In this document: one piece after another, positions 43,050-51,672 of the stretch | Position numbering within the stretch: the stretch's first letter is position 1 | How the letters are laid out: each line of letters opens with the position of its first letter | Assembly (NCBI GenBank): GCA_046328115.1 | Contig: JAXLXE010000001.1 | Location: forward strand, 372,001-436,000 | DNA length: 64,000 nucleotides | Source: JAXLXE01 sp046328115 | GTDB taxonomy: Bacteria; Chloroflexota; UBA6077; JACCZL01 | Direction of reading: 5' to 3' | Notes under the pieces: generated by a model | What the model was told of the DNA's origin: nothing | The model's input: only the letters and a program-made list of their open reading frames with translations | Databases searched by the model: none | Made by a program: the position numbers and the translations under genes

Positions 43050-43748
43050 GTGGCGGCCCGAGTGACTGCTCTCATACCAGGTGAAGCCGTCCCGCTCCCC
43101 AGCTCTGAGGCGCTGCGCCGGGCCCTTGCGCTGTACCGACCCGTGGGGCTGGGGGTGACCGCTTTTGTGACTATTCGTCACTGGTTGGCGCCCATAGCCG
43201 CGGTGCTGGACGCGCTGCCGGCCGGTGGACGGCTGCTTGACGTGGGGTGCGGCCACGGGCTGTTTGCGAACGCGGCGGCGCTGGCCTGTACGACGCGCAC
43301 GGTCGTCGGGATTGACCCCTCGCCGGTGAAGATCGGGGCTGCCCTGGCGGCTGGCAGGGCCGTTTCCAACGTGTCGTTCGTTCAGGGTGTTGTGCAAGAC
43401 GCACCGACTGGCCCATTTGATGCCATAAGCATCCTGGATGTGCTGTACCTGCTACCGGTGGAGCAGAAGCTGGCCATACTGCGGGCGTGTCGGGAGCGGA
43501 TCGCGGTAGACGGCGTGTTGTTGTTGAAGGCGAACGACACGGCGCCGCGGTGGAAGTACCAGGTGGCTCGCGCACAGGAAGTCCTCATGACACGCGTTGG
43601 CCTCACGTTGGGACATGGCGACCTGCACTTCTTGAGCCGCGAGCAGAACGCCGCGCTGCTAGAGCTGGCGGGTTTCCGTCCGACTATTCACGTGCTGGAG
43701 ACCTGGCTGCCCTACCCCCACGTGCTGATCACAGGTGTACCGGCGTGA
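43050..43748 (+). CDS. SAM-dependent methyltransferase, class I
   Basis: This is a 232-aa methyltransferase. Motif I is LLDVGCGHG (62-70), followed by an acidic residue after beta-2 (GIDPS). Later segments SILDVLYLLP and VDGVLLLKAND follow the usual class I order. GTG 43050 is the start with no good ribosome site visible. The stop codon overlaps the start of a glycosyltransferase (GTGA), so methylation of a lipid- or polyprenol-linked glycan intermediate is plausible. Confidence 0.8.
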   Translation: MAARVTALIPGEAVPLPSSEALRRALALYRPVGLGVTAFVTIRHWLAPIAAVLDALPAGGRLLDVGCGHGLFANAAALACTTRTVVGIDPSPVKIGAALAAGRAVSNVSFVQGVVQDAPTGPFDAISILDVLYLLPVEQKLAILRACRERIAVDGVLLLKANDTAPRWKYQVARAQEVLMTRVGLTLGHGDLHFLSREQNAALLELAGFRPTIHVLETWLPYPHVLITGVPA

Positions 43749-44497
43749 AGCGTCTCTCCGTGGTGATCCCAGCCTACAACGAGTCCAAGGTCATTGCGGA
43801 CACGGTGACGCGCGTGGCCGACTATCTGGACAGGACCGGCGGGGGCGAGCTTCTGGTGGTGGATGACGGCAGCAAGGACGATACACGCGACATCGTGACG
43901 CGGATTTCGCAGGCTCGTCCGTCGGTGCGACTGATCGTCAACGACACGAACCGCGGCAAGGGCTACTCCGTGAAGCACGGCATCCTGGAGTCACGTGGGG
44001 AGTTTGTGCTGTACACCGATGCCGATCTGGTCTACCCCATTGAAGGCGTCGAGCCATTCATTGCCGAGCTCGAGCGTGGGGCGGATGTGGCGATTGGCTC
44101 GCGTAGCCACGTGCGGACCTTGTTCGCGCTGCACCCACGGCACTTCTCCTACATCTACCAGCGCTACCTGGTTGGGCGCGCCTACATCAACGTGGTGAAT
44201 CGGATCCTTGGCATAGACGTCTCGGACACGCAGGCGGGCTTCAAGGTGCTCAGGGGTGAGGCGGCCCGCGACGTGTTTGCGCGTACGACCCTCACGAACT
44301 TCGCTTTTGACGTGGAGGCGCTCTACATTGCCCGACGGCTGGGGCTACGGATCGTGGAGATGCCCGTCTACTTCGTGTATCTGGGCGAGCAAAGCAGCGT
44401 GCAGCTTGTGAAGGACTCTACCCGGATGTTCAGGTCGCTGCTGACGATTCGGTCGAACGGCCGCCGGGGCCTCTACGATCGTCTGCCCGCCCGCTGA
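43745..44497 (+). CDS. Family 2 glycosyltransferase (polyprenyl-phosphate sugar transferase-like)
   Basis: This is a 250-aa GT2 enzyme that starts at GTG 43745 inside the preceding stop. The GT-A fold shows LSVVIPAYNESKVIADTV, VVDDGSKDDT and the DxD motif in LYTDADLVYP. The segment DVSDTQAGFKVLRGEAARDVF is typical of ALG5/dolichyl-phosphate glucose or mannose synthase-like enzymes. There are no C-terminal membrane spans. The 3' end overlaps the convergent membrane glycosyltransferase gene by 68 nt. It may load a lipid carrier used by that enzyme. Confidence 0.87.
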   Translation: MKRLSVVIPAYNESKVIADTVTRVADYLDRTGGGELLVVDDGSKDDTRDIVTRISQARPSVRLIVNDTNRGKGYSVKHGILESRGEFVLYTDADLVYPIEGVEPFIAELERGADVAIGSRSHVRTLFALHPRHFSYIYQRYLVGRAYINVVNRILGIDVSDTQAGFKVLRGEAARDVFARTTLTNFAFDVEALYIARRLGLRIVEMPVYFVYLGEQSSVQLVKDSTRMFRSLLTIRSNGRRGLYDRLPAR

Positions 44498-45950
44498 ACC
44501 ACGCGAGGTGAGCCAGCGGTAGCCCGAAGATCATCAGCACGGAGATGGCCATGATCTCGGTGTAGGTCATGGGCTGGTACACGGGCCAGATGTACTTGAA
44601 GACCACGTAGTTCAGGACACCGCCGATGGAGAACAAGGCGGCCCTGACGCGCCGTCCGTGGTCGGGAACCACCGAGGCGAGCGCGACGAGCCAGGCGAGA
44701 TACCACGGTTCCCACCAGATGCACGCGAAGGCCAGGTAGACGAACGTGACGTCGTGCAACGCGAGCAGCCAGCGGGCGCTTGTCGGTTGCGCGGGCATCG
44801 GCTCTGCGCGGGACTCTCGCCACCACGCCCAGAGGCGCCACGCGACGTAGACGGTGAACGCGGAAGCCGTGAACGACGCGGCCGCGCGCCCGGCGGTTTC
44901 GAACTCCATGTAGCGGCGCAGTAACTCGCGCAGCATGGTGGGCAGTGAGGCGGTGAACCAGTTTCCGCGCGTCAAGAAATGGAGGGTGGAGGCGCCTTCC
45001 CAGAACGGGGCGTAGAGGACGACGGCGAGCAGCAGGCTGGTCGCGCCACCGAGCAGGAGCCAGCGGAGTCTGACCCAGCGGACGGCCCGGTGGTGGACCA
45101 TGGCCGCGACCACGACGGGCCCGAGCGCCGCGGCGGGGATCTTCGTGAGCATGGCGAGGGCCAGGAAAGGGAGGGCTAGCGGGTACATCTGGCGCAGGAC
45201 TGCCAGAACCGCCAGCAGGATGAACAGAACCATCCAGGAGTCGTTGTGGGCGTTCCCCACGAGCTCGAATTGCAGCAATGGGTTCCAGGCAAACATCATC
45301 ACTGAACGGTTGCGCGCGGAGGTTGCGGTTCCCGACAGGATCAAGGCGAGTATGCAGGAGCACGCTACGTAGCCGAGAAGTCCGAGGATCTTGAACGCCC
45401 AGAGGCCGGTGAGGAGATCCGCGCCCCCGAGCGCCGTGGGCGCGATGCTGATGAGCTGCCAGACCGGCCCGTACACGGATGGCTCGAGGGGCCAGGGAGA
45501 GAATCCGGCCAGGATGTCCGCGAACGCGGCCGGCGGCTGGGTGAAGGGGTTCCCGCGATAGAAGAGGCTGATCCGCCCGTACATCAGATAGTCGTAAACG
45601 TCCAGCGCGGCGACCGGGTAGATAGCGGCCATGACGATGCCGAATGCCACCTGCCAGAGCACGATCTGCCGGAGCAGCCCATCGCCGCGGTCTTCCGGCC
45701 AGCGAGGGTACAGCAGGGCGAGCCACTGGATGCCGAAGAGGACAATGAAGCTGCCCACGAAGCTGAGCTGCCCGCTGAGGGTTAGCCCTCCCAAGAAGGC
45801 ATAGTCCAGGAACGGCTGGGCGTAAAGCTCGGCGAGCGGCCACTGCCGGGCGAACATGGCCGCGTAGATCGCGGTGCTGGCGATCCCGGCCACGGCCAAT
45901 GCGACTTGCGCGGACGGGCGGAACGCCCGAGGCGCTGAACAGGCGTGCAT
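44430..45950 (-). CDS. Polytopic GT-C type glycosyltransferase (GT87-like)
   Basis: This is a 506-aa integral membrane protein with about 11 hydrophobic segments. Near the N-terminus an acidic, aromatic loop (AALDVYDYLMYGRISLFY) is the GT-C acidic motif; such enzymes use polyprenyl-phosphate sugars. ATG 45950 begins a short basic segment before the first span. Some features recall alpha-mannosyltransferases of the PimE/GT87 group. It converges with the GT2 gene, which might supply its donor. The substrate is not known. Confidence 0.75.
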   Translation of the reverse strand: MHACSAPRAFRPSAQVALAVAGIASTAIYAAMFARQWPLAELYAQPFLDYAFLGGLTLSGQLSFVGSFIVLFGIQWLALLYPRWPEDRGDGLLRQIVLWQVAFGIVMAAIYPVAALDVYDYLMYGRISLFYRGNPFTQPPAAFADILAGFSPWPLEPSVYGPVWQLISIAPTALGGADLLTGLWAFKILGLLGYVACSCILALILSGTATSARNRSVMMFAWNPLLQFELVGNAHNDSWMVLFILLAVLAVLRQMYPLALPFLALAMLTKIPAAALGPVVVAAMVHHRAVRWVRLRWLLLGGATSLLLAVVLYAPFWEGASTLHFLTRGNWFTASLPTMLRELLRRYMEFETAGRAAASFTASAFTVYVAWRLWAWWRESRAEPMPAQPTSARWLLALHDVTFVYLAFACIWWEPWYLAWLVALASVVPDHGRRVRAALFSIGGVLNYVVFKYIWPVYQPMTYTEIMAISVLMIFGLPLAHLAWFSGRADDRRGPGGRSTESSAAT

Positions 45951-46061
45951 TGTGTGCGATTCTCGCACGCGGCGGTGTACCGTTGCGCGCGAAGTCGCTA
46001 GAATGCTGACTTTGGGGGGCGGAGAGAGGCGCCCCAACGGACGACGAGGGCGGAGTGGGAG

Positions 46062-46373
46062 ATGCCGGGTTTCGTGACTGTTGCGCAGACGTCTGAGATT
46101 CCACCGGGGACGATGAAAGAAGTGGATCTAGACGGAGAGAGCGTGGTGGTCGTTAATGTAGCGGGCCAGTACTACGCGATCGAGGGTGTGTGCACGCACC
46201 AAGGAGGCCCGCTGGGCGAAGGACAACTGAAGGACTGCGTTGTGACGTGCCCCTGGCACAGCGCGGCGTTTGACGTACGGTCTGGTGACGCGGTGCACCT
46301 GCCAGCGACCGATGCGCTGGCCCCGTACCGCGTGCGAGTTTCCGGCACCGAGATACAGATTGCCGCCACGTGA
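46062..46373 (+). CDS. Rieske [2Fe-2S] ferredoxin
   Basis: This is a small (103-aa) soluble Rieske protein. The cluster ligands are C44-T-H46 and C63-P-W-H66, with a short 16-residue spacer as in biphenyl-dioxygenase type ferredoxins and NirD. No oxygenase or nitrite reductase gene is adjacent. TAGAAT at 45999-46004 could be its -10 element. Confidence 0.92.
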   Translation: MPGFVTVAQTSEIPPGTMKEVDLDGESVVVVNVAGQYYAIEGVCTHQGGPLGEGQLKDCVVTCPWHSAAFDVRSGDAVHLPATDALAPYRVRVSGTEIQIAAT

Positions 46374-46487
46374 GGCTGGGCAACCGATTAGCGTCACGCC
46401 GCGGCTGAGCGGCGCGCCGGCGCGTACCGAAATACAGTTACTGGACACCACCACGGGGAGCCACACCATGACGGCCGCGGTCTGGCC

Positions 46488-47003
46488 ATGATCGATCTGG
46501 CCTCAATGATTCGCGATGTCCCGGACTTTCCGAAGCGCGGGATTCTGTTCAAGGACATCACCACATTGCTGAAAGACGGCCCGGCATTTCGTCAGGCCCT
46601 GGACACGCTGGCGGACACCGTCCGCGCCTGGAACGTGGATGTCGTGGTGGGAATGGAGTCGCGAGGGTTCATCCTTGCCGCGCCGCTGGCGTATTTGCTG
46701 GGCAAGGGGTTTGTGCCAGTGCGGAAGCTTGGGAAACTGCCGGCACGGACGTACAGCGCCGAATACGATCTTGAGTATGGGACGAACACGCTGGAGCTCC
46801 ACGTGGACGCGATCAGCCGGGGCCAGCGGGTGGTGGTGGTGGACGACCTGCTCGCGACGGGTGGTACCGTGGGGGCAACGATGGACCTGGTTCGTCGCGG
46901 TGGTGGGGTGATCGCCGGGGCGGCGTTCCTGGTTGAGCTGACGTTTCTCGACGGTCGCAGGCGTCTGGATGGCTACCCCATCACGACGTTGATCCAGTAC
47001 TGA
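46488..47003 (+). CDS. apt: Adenine phosphoribosyltransferase
   Basis: Apt (171 aa) salvages adenine to AMP with PRPP. The N-terminus RDVPDFPKRGILFKDITTLL, the hood region KLPARTYSAEYDLEYG and the PRPP loop VVVVDDLLATGGT are diagnostic. ATG 46488 is the natural start. Just downstream lies the SAM-riboswitch operon, whose MTA phosphorylase makes free adenine, so Apt uses that product. It precedes the operon's promoter and is therefore separate from riboswitch control. Confidence 0.95.
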   Translation: MIDLASMIRDVPDFPKRGILFKDITTLLKDGPAFRQALDTLADTVRAWNVDVVVGMESRGFILAAPLAYLLGKGFVPVRKLGKLPARTYSAEYDLEYGTNTLELHVDAISRGQRVVVVDDLLATGGTVGATMDLVRRGGGVIAGAAFLVELTFLDGRRRLDGYPITTLIQY

Positions 47004-47031
47004 CGGCTCGGCAGGACTCAGACGCGCACAT

Positions 47032-47061
47032 TTGCGAGGCGAGGCTGGGCGTGTGTATACT
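47032..47061 (+). promoter_or_regulatory. Promoter of the SAM-riboswitch operon
   Basis: TTGCGA (47032-47037) and TATACT (47056-47061) are 18 bp apart, placing the transcript start about 40 nt before the riboswitch. Confidence 0.6.
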
Positions 47062-47112
47062 GCCGCGCCCTGGTGGTGCTATGCCCCGTGGGTGACAACT
47101 GAAGAATCTGGG

Positions 47113-47238
47113 CTCTTATCCAGAGTGGCGGAGGGACCGGCCCTACGATGCCCGGCAACCGGTCCGTGGTGCGTGCAGAGCAGCACGACGGCGAGGTGCC
47201 AATTCCGACAGACCCGTTGGGGATCTGAGAGATGAGAG
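47113..47238 (+). promoter_or_regulatory. SAM-I (S-box) riboswitch aptamer
   Basis: The P1 helix is closed by CTCTTATC (47113-47120) and GATGAGAG (47231-47238), 8 pairs with one G-U. Inside lie the conserved S-box core segments GAGGGACCGGCCCTACGATG, CCCGGCAACC and GAGGTGCCAATTCC in the right order. High SAM should stabilise P1 and let the downstream terminator form, turning off the operon. GAGAGA at 47227-47232 could pair with TCTCTC at 47258-47263 as an antiterminator when SAM is low. Confidence 0.93.
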
Positions 47239-47254
47239 GCGGCGCAAGTGTGTG

Positions 47255-47276
47255 GGTTCTCTCCGGAGAGCCTTTT
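47255..47276 (+). terminator. Riboswitch expression-platform terminator
   Basis: The stem GGTTCTC/GAGAGCC (one U-G pair) has the loop TCCG and is followed by TTTTC. It lies 16 nt after the aptamer and before mtnA. Confidence 0.8.
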
Positions 47277-47367
47277 CTTATGCCCTGTGTTCTTGTGACG
47301 TGTGGTCTTGCGCCTTGTGTTGGTTCCGAGTGTCTGCTCTCCCTAGCGTCTCTGCGTCGTGAGGTCG

Positions 47368-48438
47368 ATGCGCACCATCGAGTTTGACGGTTCCGTGCTC
47401 CGCCTGTTGGATCAGACGCTGTTACCGCAGGTTACGCGGTTTGCCGAGTGCCGCGACGTTGACGCGGTTGCCGACGCGATCCGGTCCATGAAGGTGCGCG
47501 GCGCGCCTGCCATCGGTGTCTCAGCGGCATATGGGATGGTGCTGGCGGCGCTGCAGGCTTCCGGGCGCGATCAGGTGATGGACGTCCTGCGCGACGCAGC
47601 GGCCCTGCTTAAGGGCACCCGCCCCACGGCGGTGAATCTCGCCTGGGCGGTGGATCGTTGCCTGGCCGAGGCGGGGCGGGTGGCCGCCGCAACGGCGGAG
47701 GGTCGGCGACTGGAGGCTGTGCAGGCGGCGCTGCACCGCCTCGCGGATGATCTGGCGGCGGACGACGTTCGAGTGAATCGGACGCTGGGCGCGTTCGGCG
47801 CGGAATTGATCCCCGATGGGGCGCGCGTGCTGACTCACTGCAATGCTGGCGCGCTGGCCTGCGTTGACTACGGCACGGCCCTGGGCGTGGTACGCGGCGC
47901 CGTGGCGGCGGGCAAGCGGATCCACGTGCTGGTGGACGAGACGCGGCCGTTCCTGCAGGGTGCCAGGCTCACCGCGTGGGAGCTGCAGCGGGATGGGATT
48001 CCGCTGACGCTGATCTCTGACAACATGGCTGGCTATTTCTTCTCCCGGGGGCAGGTAGACGCGGTGGTTGTGGGCGCCGATCGTGTGGCGGCGAACGGCG
48101 ATGTGGCGAACAAGATCGGGACGTACACGCTGGCCGTGCTCGCGCATGCCCATGGGATCCCCTTCTACGCCGCTGTACCCACGTCCACGATCGACCTCTC
48201 GGTGGCGTCCGGCGAGCTGATACCGATCGAAGAGCGGAGTGAGGATGAGGTGACTCACGTGCGCGGCGTGCGGGTGGCGCCGGAGGGGGTGCGCGCGGCG
48301 CATCCCGCGTTTGACGTGACGCCGGCGCGCCTGGTGACGGCGATTATCACGGAGGACGGCGTTTGCCGCGGGCCGTATCAGGAATCTCTGCGCCAGGCCG
48401 TGGAGCATTGCGCTGGCGCGCTGGGGCAGTCGGCGTGA
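47368..48438 (+). CDS. mtnA: 5-methylthioribose-1-phosphate isomerase
   Basis: MtnA (356 aa) isomerises methylthioribose-1-phosphate to methylthioribulose-1-phosphate in methionine salvage. ATG 47368 is preferred because family members start at MRTIE; GTG 47359 in the same frame is possible. Catalytic Cys is in LTHCNAGALACVDYGTALG and the catalytic Asp in VGADRVAANGDVANKIGTY. It is the first gene behind the SAM-I riboswitch. mtnB, mtnC and mtnD, the later steps of the pathway, are not in the window. Confidence 0.94.
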   Translation: MRTIEFDGSVLRLLDQTLLPQVTRFAECRDVDAVADAIRSMKVRGAPAIGVSAAYGMVLAALQASGRDQVMDVLRDAAALLKGTRPTAVNLAWAVDRCLAEAGRVAAATAEGRRLEAVQAALHRLADDLAADDVRVNRTLGAFGAELIPDGARVLTHCNAGALACVDYGTALGVVRGAVAAGKRIHVLVDETRPFLQGARLTAWELQRDGIPLTLISDNMAGYFFSRGQVDAVVVGADRVAANGDVANKIGTYTLAVLAHAHGIPFYAAVPTSTIDLSVASGELIPIEERSEDEVTHVRGVRVAPEGVRAAHPAFDVTPARLVTAIITEDGVCRGPYQESLRQAVEHCAGALGQSA

Positions 48439-48540
48439 TGCGTGACGGCCGAGTGGCAGGGGAGACTCAGCGATTCGCTGTCGCAGCTAGCATGTCGGGG
48501 CACAGAGCACGCGGCGGAGACGTGGATCGAGAAAGCGCAT

Positions 48541-49365
48541 ATGGAAGCTGACTTCATTGTCCCCCGGAGGGACGTGGCGGACGTCGGGGTGATCGGGGGT
48601 TCGGGGTTCTATGAGCTGCTGGATGGCGTGCGGCCGCTCGCGGTGCGCACACCGTACGGTGCGCCGTCTGACGAGATCGCGGTGGGCACGTACCAGGGCG
48701 TGCGGGTGGCCTTTCTGGCCCGGCATGGGCGGGGGCACCGGTATCCGCCGCACCGCATCAATTATCGCGCGAACATCTGGGCGCTGGCGTCGCTGGGCGT
48801 AAACCACATCCTGGGGCCGAGCGCGTCTGGCAGCCTACAACCGCACATCAAACCAGGGGACTTCGTGGTCTGCGACCAGTTCTTCGACCGTACGTCCGGC
48901 CGCCCGGACACGTTCTACGAGAGCCCGCCAGTGGTGCACATCGGCGCGGCCGATCCGTACTGTCCAGAATTGAGCGGTATCGTCGTCGCGTCCGCTCGCG
49001 AGCTGGGCATCCCGGTACACGAGCGTGGGACAGTGGTTGTGATACAGGGCCCGCGCTTCTCCACGCGCTCAGAGAGCCGCTGGTACACGAGCATGGGTTG
49101 GGAAGTGGTCAATATGACTCAGTATCCGGAACAGATCCTCGCGCGAGAGCTGCAGATCTCGTACGCGAACATCTCGCTCATTACCGATTACGACGTGGGC
49201 CTGGACGGAGTCGCGGACAAGCCGGTCTCAGTGGCGGAGGTGATAGAGGTGTTCCACCAGAACAACGCCCGTGTGCGCGATCTGCTGCTCCACGTGATTC
49301 CGCGCATCCCGCGCGGTCGCACGTTTGCCAGCCACCGCGCCCTGGAAGGAGCGGTACTGTCGTGA
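48541..49365 (+). CDS. mtnP: S-methyl-5'-thioadenosine phosphorylase
   Basis: MtnP (274 aa) splits methylthioadenosine into adenine and methylthioribose-1-phosphate, the substrate of MtnA. The phosphate-binding GGSGFYEL, RHGRGHRYPPHRINYRANI and the MTAP-type ending NMTQYPEQILARELQISYA with TDYDVG are clear. ATG 48541 fits the family length; an upstream GTG at 48442 would add 33 non-conserved residues. The stop overlaps the start of the next gene (GTGA). Free adenine goes to Apt encoded upstream. Confidence 0.93.
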   Translation: MEADFIVPRRDVADVGVIGGSGFYELLDGVRPLAVRTPYGAPSDEIAVGTYQGVRVAFLARHGRGHRYPPHRINYRANIWALASLGVNHILGPSASGSLQPHIKPGDFVVCDQFFDRTSGRPDTFYESPPVVHIGAADPYCPELSGIVVASARELGIPVHERGTVVVIQGPRFSTRSESRWYTSMGWEVVNMTQYPEQILARELQISYANISLITDYDVGLDGVADKPVSVAEVIEVFHQNNARVRDLLLHVIPRIPRGRTFASHRALEGAVLS

Positions 49366-50294
49366 CAACGCTGGTGGCTGTTGGCTCGCTGGGGCTGGAC
49401 ACGCTGGAGACGCCTTTTGAGAAGGCGGAACGGGTGCTGGGGGGCTCGGCGGCCTACTTCGGGCTGGCAGCCCGCTTGTACACGGACGTGGGCATTGTCG
49501 CCGTGGTTGGCTCGGACTTCCCGGACGAGCACGTACAGCTTCTTCAGAGCGCGGGCGTTGACGTCTCTGGTCTGCAGCGCGCGGAGGGTGAGACTTTCTT
49601 CTGGTCTGGTCGGTACCACTACGACATGAACACGCGGGACACGCTGGAGACGCGGTTGGGCGTGTTCGCTGACTTCGATCCGGTGCTGCCCCAAGGTTAC
49701 CGGCAGGCGCCGTACGTGTTCCTCGCGAACATCATGCCCACGCTGCAGATCGCGGTGCAGCAGCAGATCTCCAACCCACGCCTGGTGGTGCTGGACTCGA
49801 TGAACCTGTGGATCGACATCGCGAGGCCCAGGCTGACCGAGGCGATCGGTGGTGCGAACATCCTCACCATCAACGATGAGGAAGCGCGCCAGTACACCGG
49901 CAAGCGAAGTCTGCTTGCTGCCGCGCGCGACATCATGGCGCAGGGGCCCAGAGCGGTGATCGTGAAGAAGGGCGAGCATGGTGTGGTGCTGATCTCCGAG
50001 AACGGGGTGTTTGGCGCGCCCGCGCTCCTGCTGGAAGACGTGAAGGACCCCACCGGCGCAGGCGACTCGTTTGCGGGAGGCTTTCTGGGCTACCTGGCGG
50101 AATCTGGCGATACTTCGTTTGCCGGAATTCGGCGCGCACTGATTCACGGGACCGCCGTTGCATCATTCACGTGCGAGTCGTTCGGGGTGGAGCGGCTGGC
50201 GCGGGTCACGCGAGCTGAAGTGGAGGCTCGGTATCGCGAGCTCGTGGATTTCACAACGTTCGAGACCGCGTCGCTCAATGACGCGACTGTCTAG
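49362..50294 (+). CDS. PfkB-family sugar/nucleoside kinase, possibly adenosine kinase
   Basis: This is a ribokinase-fold kinase of 310 aa. GTG 49362 overlaps the mtnP stop. The N-terminal signature is VLGGSAAYFGLAARLYTDVG and the catalytic motif is DPTGAGDSFAGGFLGYL, with the anion-hole Asp. It sits between MTA phosphorylase and S-adenosylhomocysteine hydrolase. The latter makes adenosine, which must be removed for the reaction to run forward, so an adenosine-kinase role is the best inference. Methylthioribose kinase is unlikely because MtnP already yields the phosphate. Confidence 0.85.
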   Translation: MTTLVAVGSLGLDTLETPFEKAERVLGGSAAYFGLAARLYTDVGIVAVVGSDFPDEHVQLLQSAGVDVSGLQRAEGETFFWSGRYHYDMNTRDTLETRLGVFADFDPVLPQGYRQAPYVFLANIMPTLQIAVQQQISNPRLVVLDSMNLWIDIARPRLTEAIGGANILTINDEEARQYTGKRSLLAAARDIMAQGPRAVIVKKGEHGVVLISENGVFGAPALLLEDVKDPTGAGDSFAGGFLGYLAESGDTSFAGIRRALIHGTAVASFTCESFGVERLARVTRAEVEARYRELVDFTTFETASLNDATV

Positions 50295-50332
50295 GCCGCG
50301 TTCTGGGACGCGGATAGGAAAGGGTAGGAACT

Positions 50333-51604
50333 ATGGCGAGCGGTAGCTCGAACTACGACGTACGGGACATCAACCTTGCCGATCGCGGCTTGCTGAAGAT
50401 GGAGTGGGCCGGTGCCGAGATGCCCGTGCTCAAGCTGATCCGGGAGCGGTTCCGGCGCGAGCGTCCGCTGGAGGGGCTGCGGTTGTCCGCCTGTCTCCAC
50501 GTGACGAGCGAGACTGCTAATCTCGCCGTGGCGCTGAAGGAGGGCGGGGCCAACCTCGTGCTCTGCGCGTCCAACCCACTCTCCACCCAGGATGACGTGG
50601 CGGCCGCGCTGGCTGGCGAACACGGCATCCCCACCTACGCCATCAAGGGCGAGGATGAGAAGACGTACTACCAGCACATCGATGCCGCGCTGGCCCACCA
50701 GCCGAACCTGACGATGGATGACGGCGCGGACCTTGTAAACGTGCTGCATTCGCAGAAGTCCAACCTGCTGCCCGGGGTCATCGGCGGCACGGAGGAGACC
50801 ACCACGGGTGTCATCCGTCTGAAGGCGATGGCGAAGGCCGGTGCCCTGAAGTTCCCAGTGATCGCCGTGAACGATTCCATGACGAAGCACTTCTTTGACA
50901 ATCGGTATGGCACAGGGCAGAGCACACTGGACGGCGTGATCCGCGCCACGAACGTGCTCCTGGCCGGGAAGACCATCGTGGTAGTTGGCTACGGCTGGTG
51001 TGGCCGCGGCGTTGCCAGCCGCGCGGCGGGACTGGGCGCCCACGTCATCGTGACAGAAGTGGATCCGGTCCGGGCGCTGGAGGCCACGATGGATGGATTC
51101 CGAGTGATGCCGATGACGGCGGCTTCGGCGGTAGCAGATTTCATCATCACGGTCACGGGCAATCTGAACGTCATCGATGCTCCGCACGTGGATCGGATGA
51201 AAGACGGCGTGATCCTGGCGAACTCCGGGCACTTCAACGATGAGATCAACATCCCGTCCATCGAAGCGCAGACGAAGGCTCGTCGGAAGATCCGCGACTT
51301 CGTGGACGAGTTCACGCTCAACGACGGACGGCGGATCTATCTGCTTGGTGAGGGACGGTTGATCAACCTGGCCGCGGCAGAGGGCCACCCTGCCGCCGTC
51401 ATGGACATGAGCTTTGCCAACCAGGCGCTGGGTGCCGAGTTCATGGTTCGTAACGCGGCGTCGCTCAAGAATGACGTGTACGTGGTTCCAGAGGAGATCG
51501 ATCGGGAGATCGCTCGCCTGAAGCTGGAATCGATGGGTGTCGGCATTGACGCGCTGACCGCCGAACAGGAGAAGTATCTGGCTTCCTGGGATATGGGCAC
51601 CTAG
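50333..51604 (+). CDS. ahcY: S-adenosylhomocysteine hydrolase
   Basis: AhcY (423 aa) converts S-adenosylhomocysteine to homocysteine and adenosine, using a bound NAD. Substrate-side motifs are ACLHVTSETANLAVAL, GGTEETTTGVIRL and AVNDSMTKHFFDN. The NAD site is VVVGYGWCGRGVASRAAGLG with GHFNDEI further on. The C-terminus with the conserved lysine and tyrosine is present. Presence of AhcY, rather than Pfs and LuxS, means the organism probably does not make AI-2 by this route. It lies 38 bp after the PfkB gene. Confidence 0.96.
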   Translation: MASGSSNYDVRDINLADRGLLKMEWAGAEMPVLKLIRERFRRERPLEGLRLSACLHVTSETANLAVALKEGGANLVLCASNPLSTQDDVAAALAGEHGIPTYAIKGEDEKTYYQHIDAALAHQPNLTMDDGADLVNVLHSQKSNLLPGVIGGTEETTTGVIRLKAMAKAGALKFPVIAVNDSMTKHFFDNRYGTGQSTLDGVIRATNVLLAGKTIVVVGYGWCGRGVASRAAGLGAHVIVTEVDPVRALEATMDGFRVMPMTAASAVADFIITVTGNLNVIDAPHVDRMKDGVILANSGHFNDEINIPSIEAQTKARRKIRDFVDEFTLNDGRRIYLLGEGRLINLAAAEGHPAAVMDMSFANQALGAEFMVRNAASLKNDVYVVPEEIDREIARLKLESMGVGIDALTAEQEKYLASWDMGT

Positions 51605-51672
51605 GGCGGCGTCTGAGCCGACTGACTTGACGTGAGCGTGTTGACTTCAGCGTGTTGATCTAAGGAGGATCG

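Noticed and set aside
44473..46104. A 543-aa minus-strand open frame over the GT-C gene
   Set aside because: It is a shadow frame of the real membrane protein, with low-complexity Arg/Pro/Ala composition and no hydrophobic or domain pattern.
47032..47235. A 67-aa plus-strand frame before mtnA
   Set aside because: It runs through the SAM-I riboswitch and has no coding features.
51620..51660. Imperfect direct repeats (TGACTT and GCGTGTTGA words) before metK
   Set aside because: They are short and degenerate and lie inside the operon just before a strong ribosome-binding site; no independent signal supports a regulatory role.
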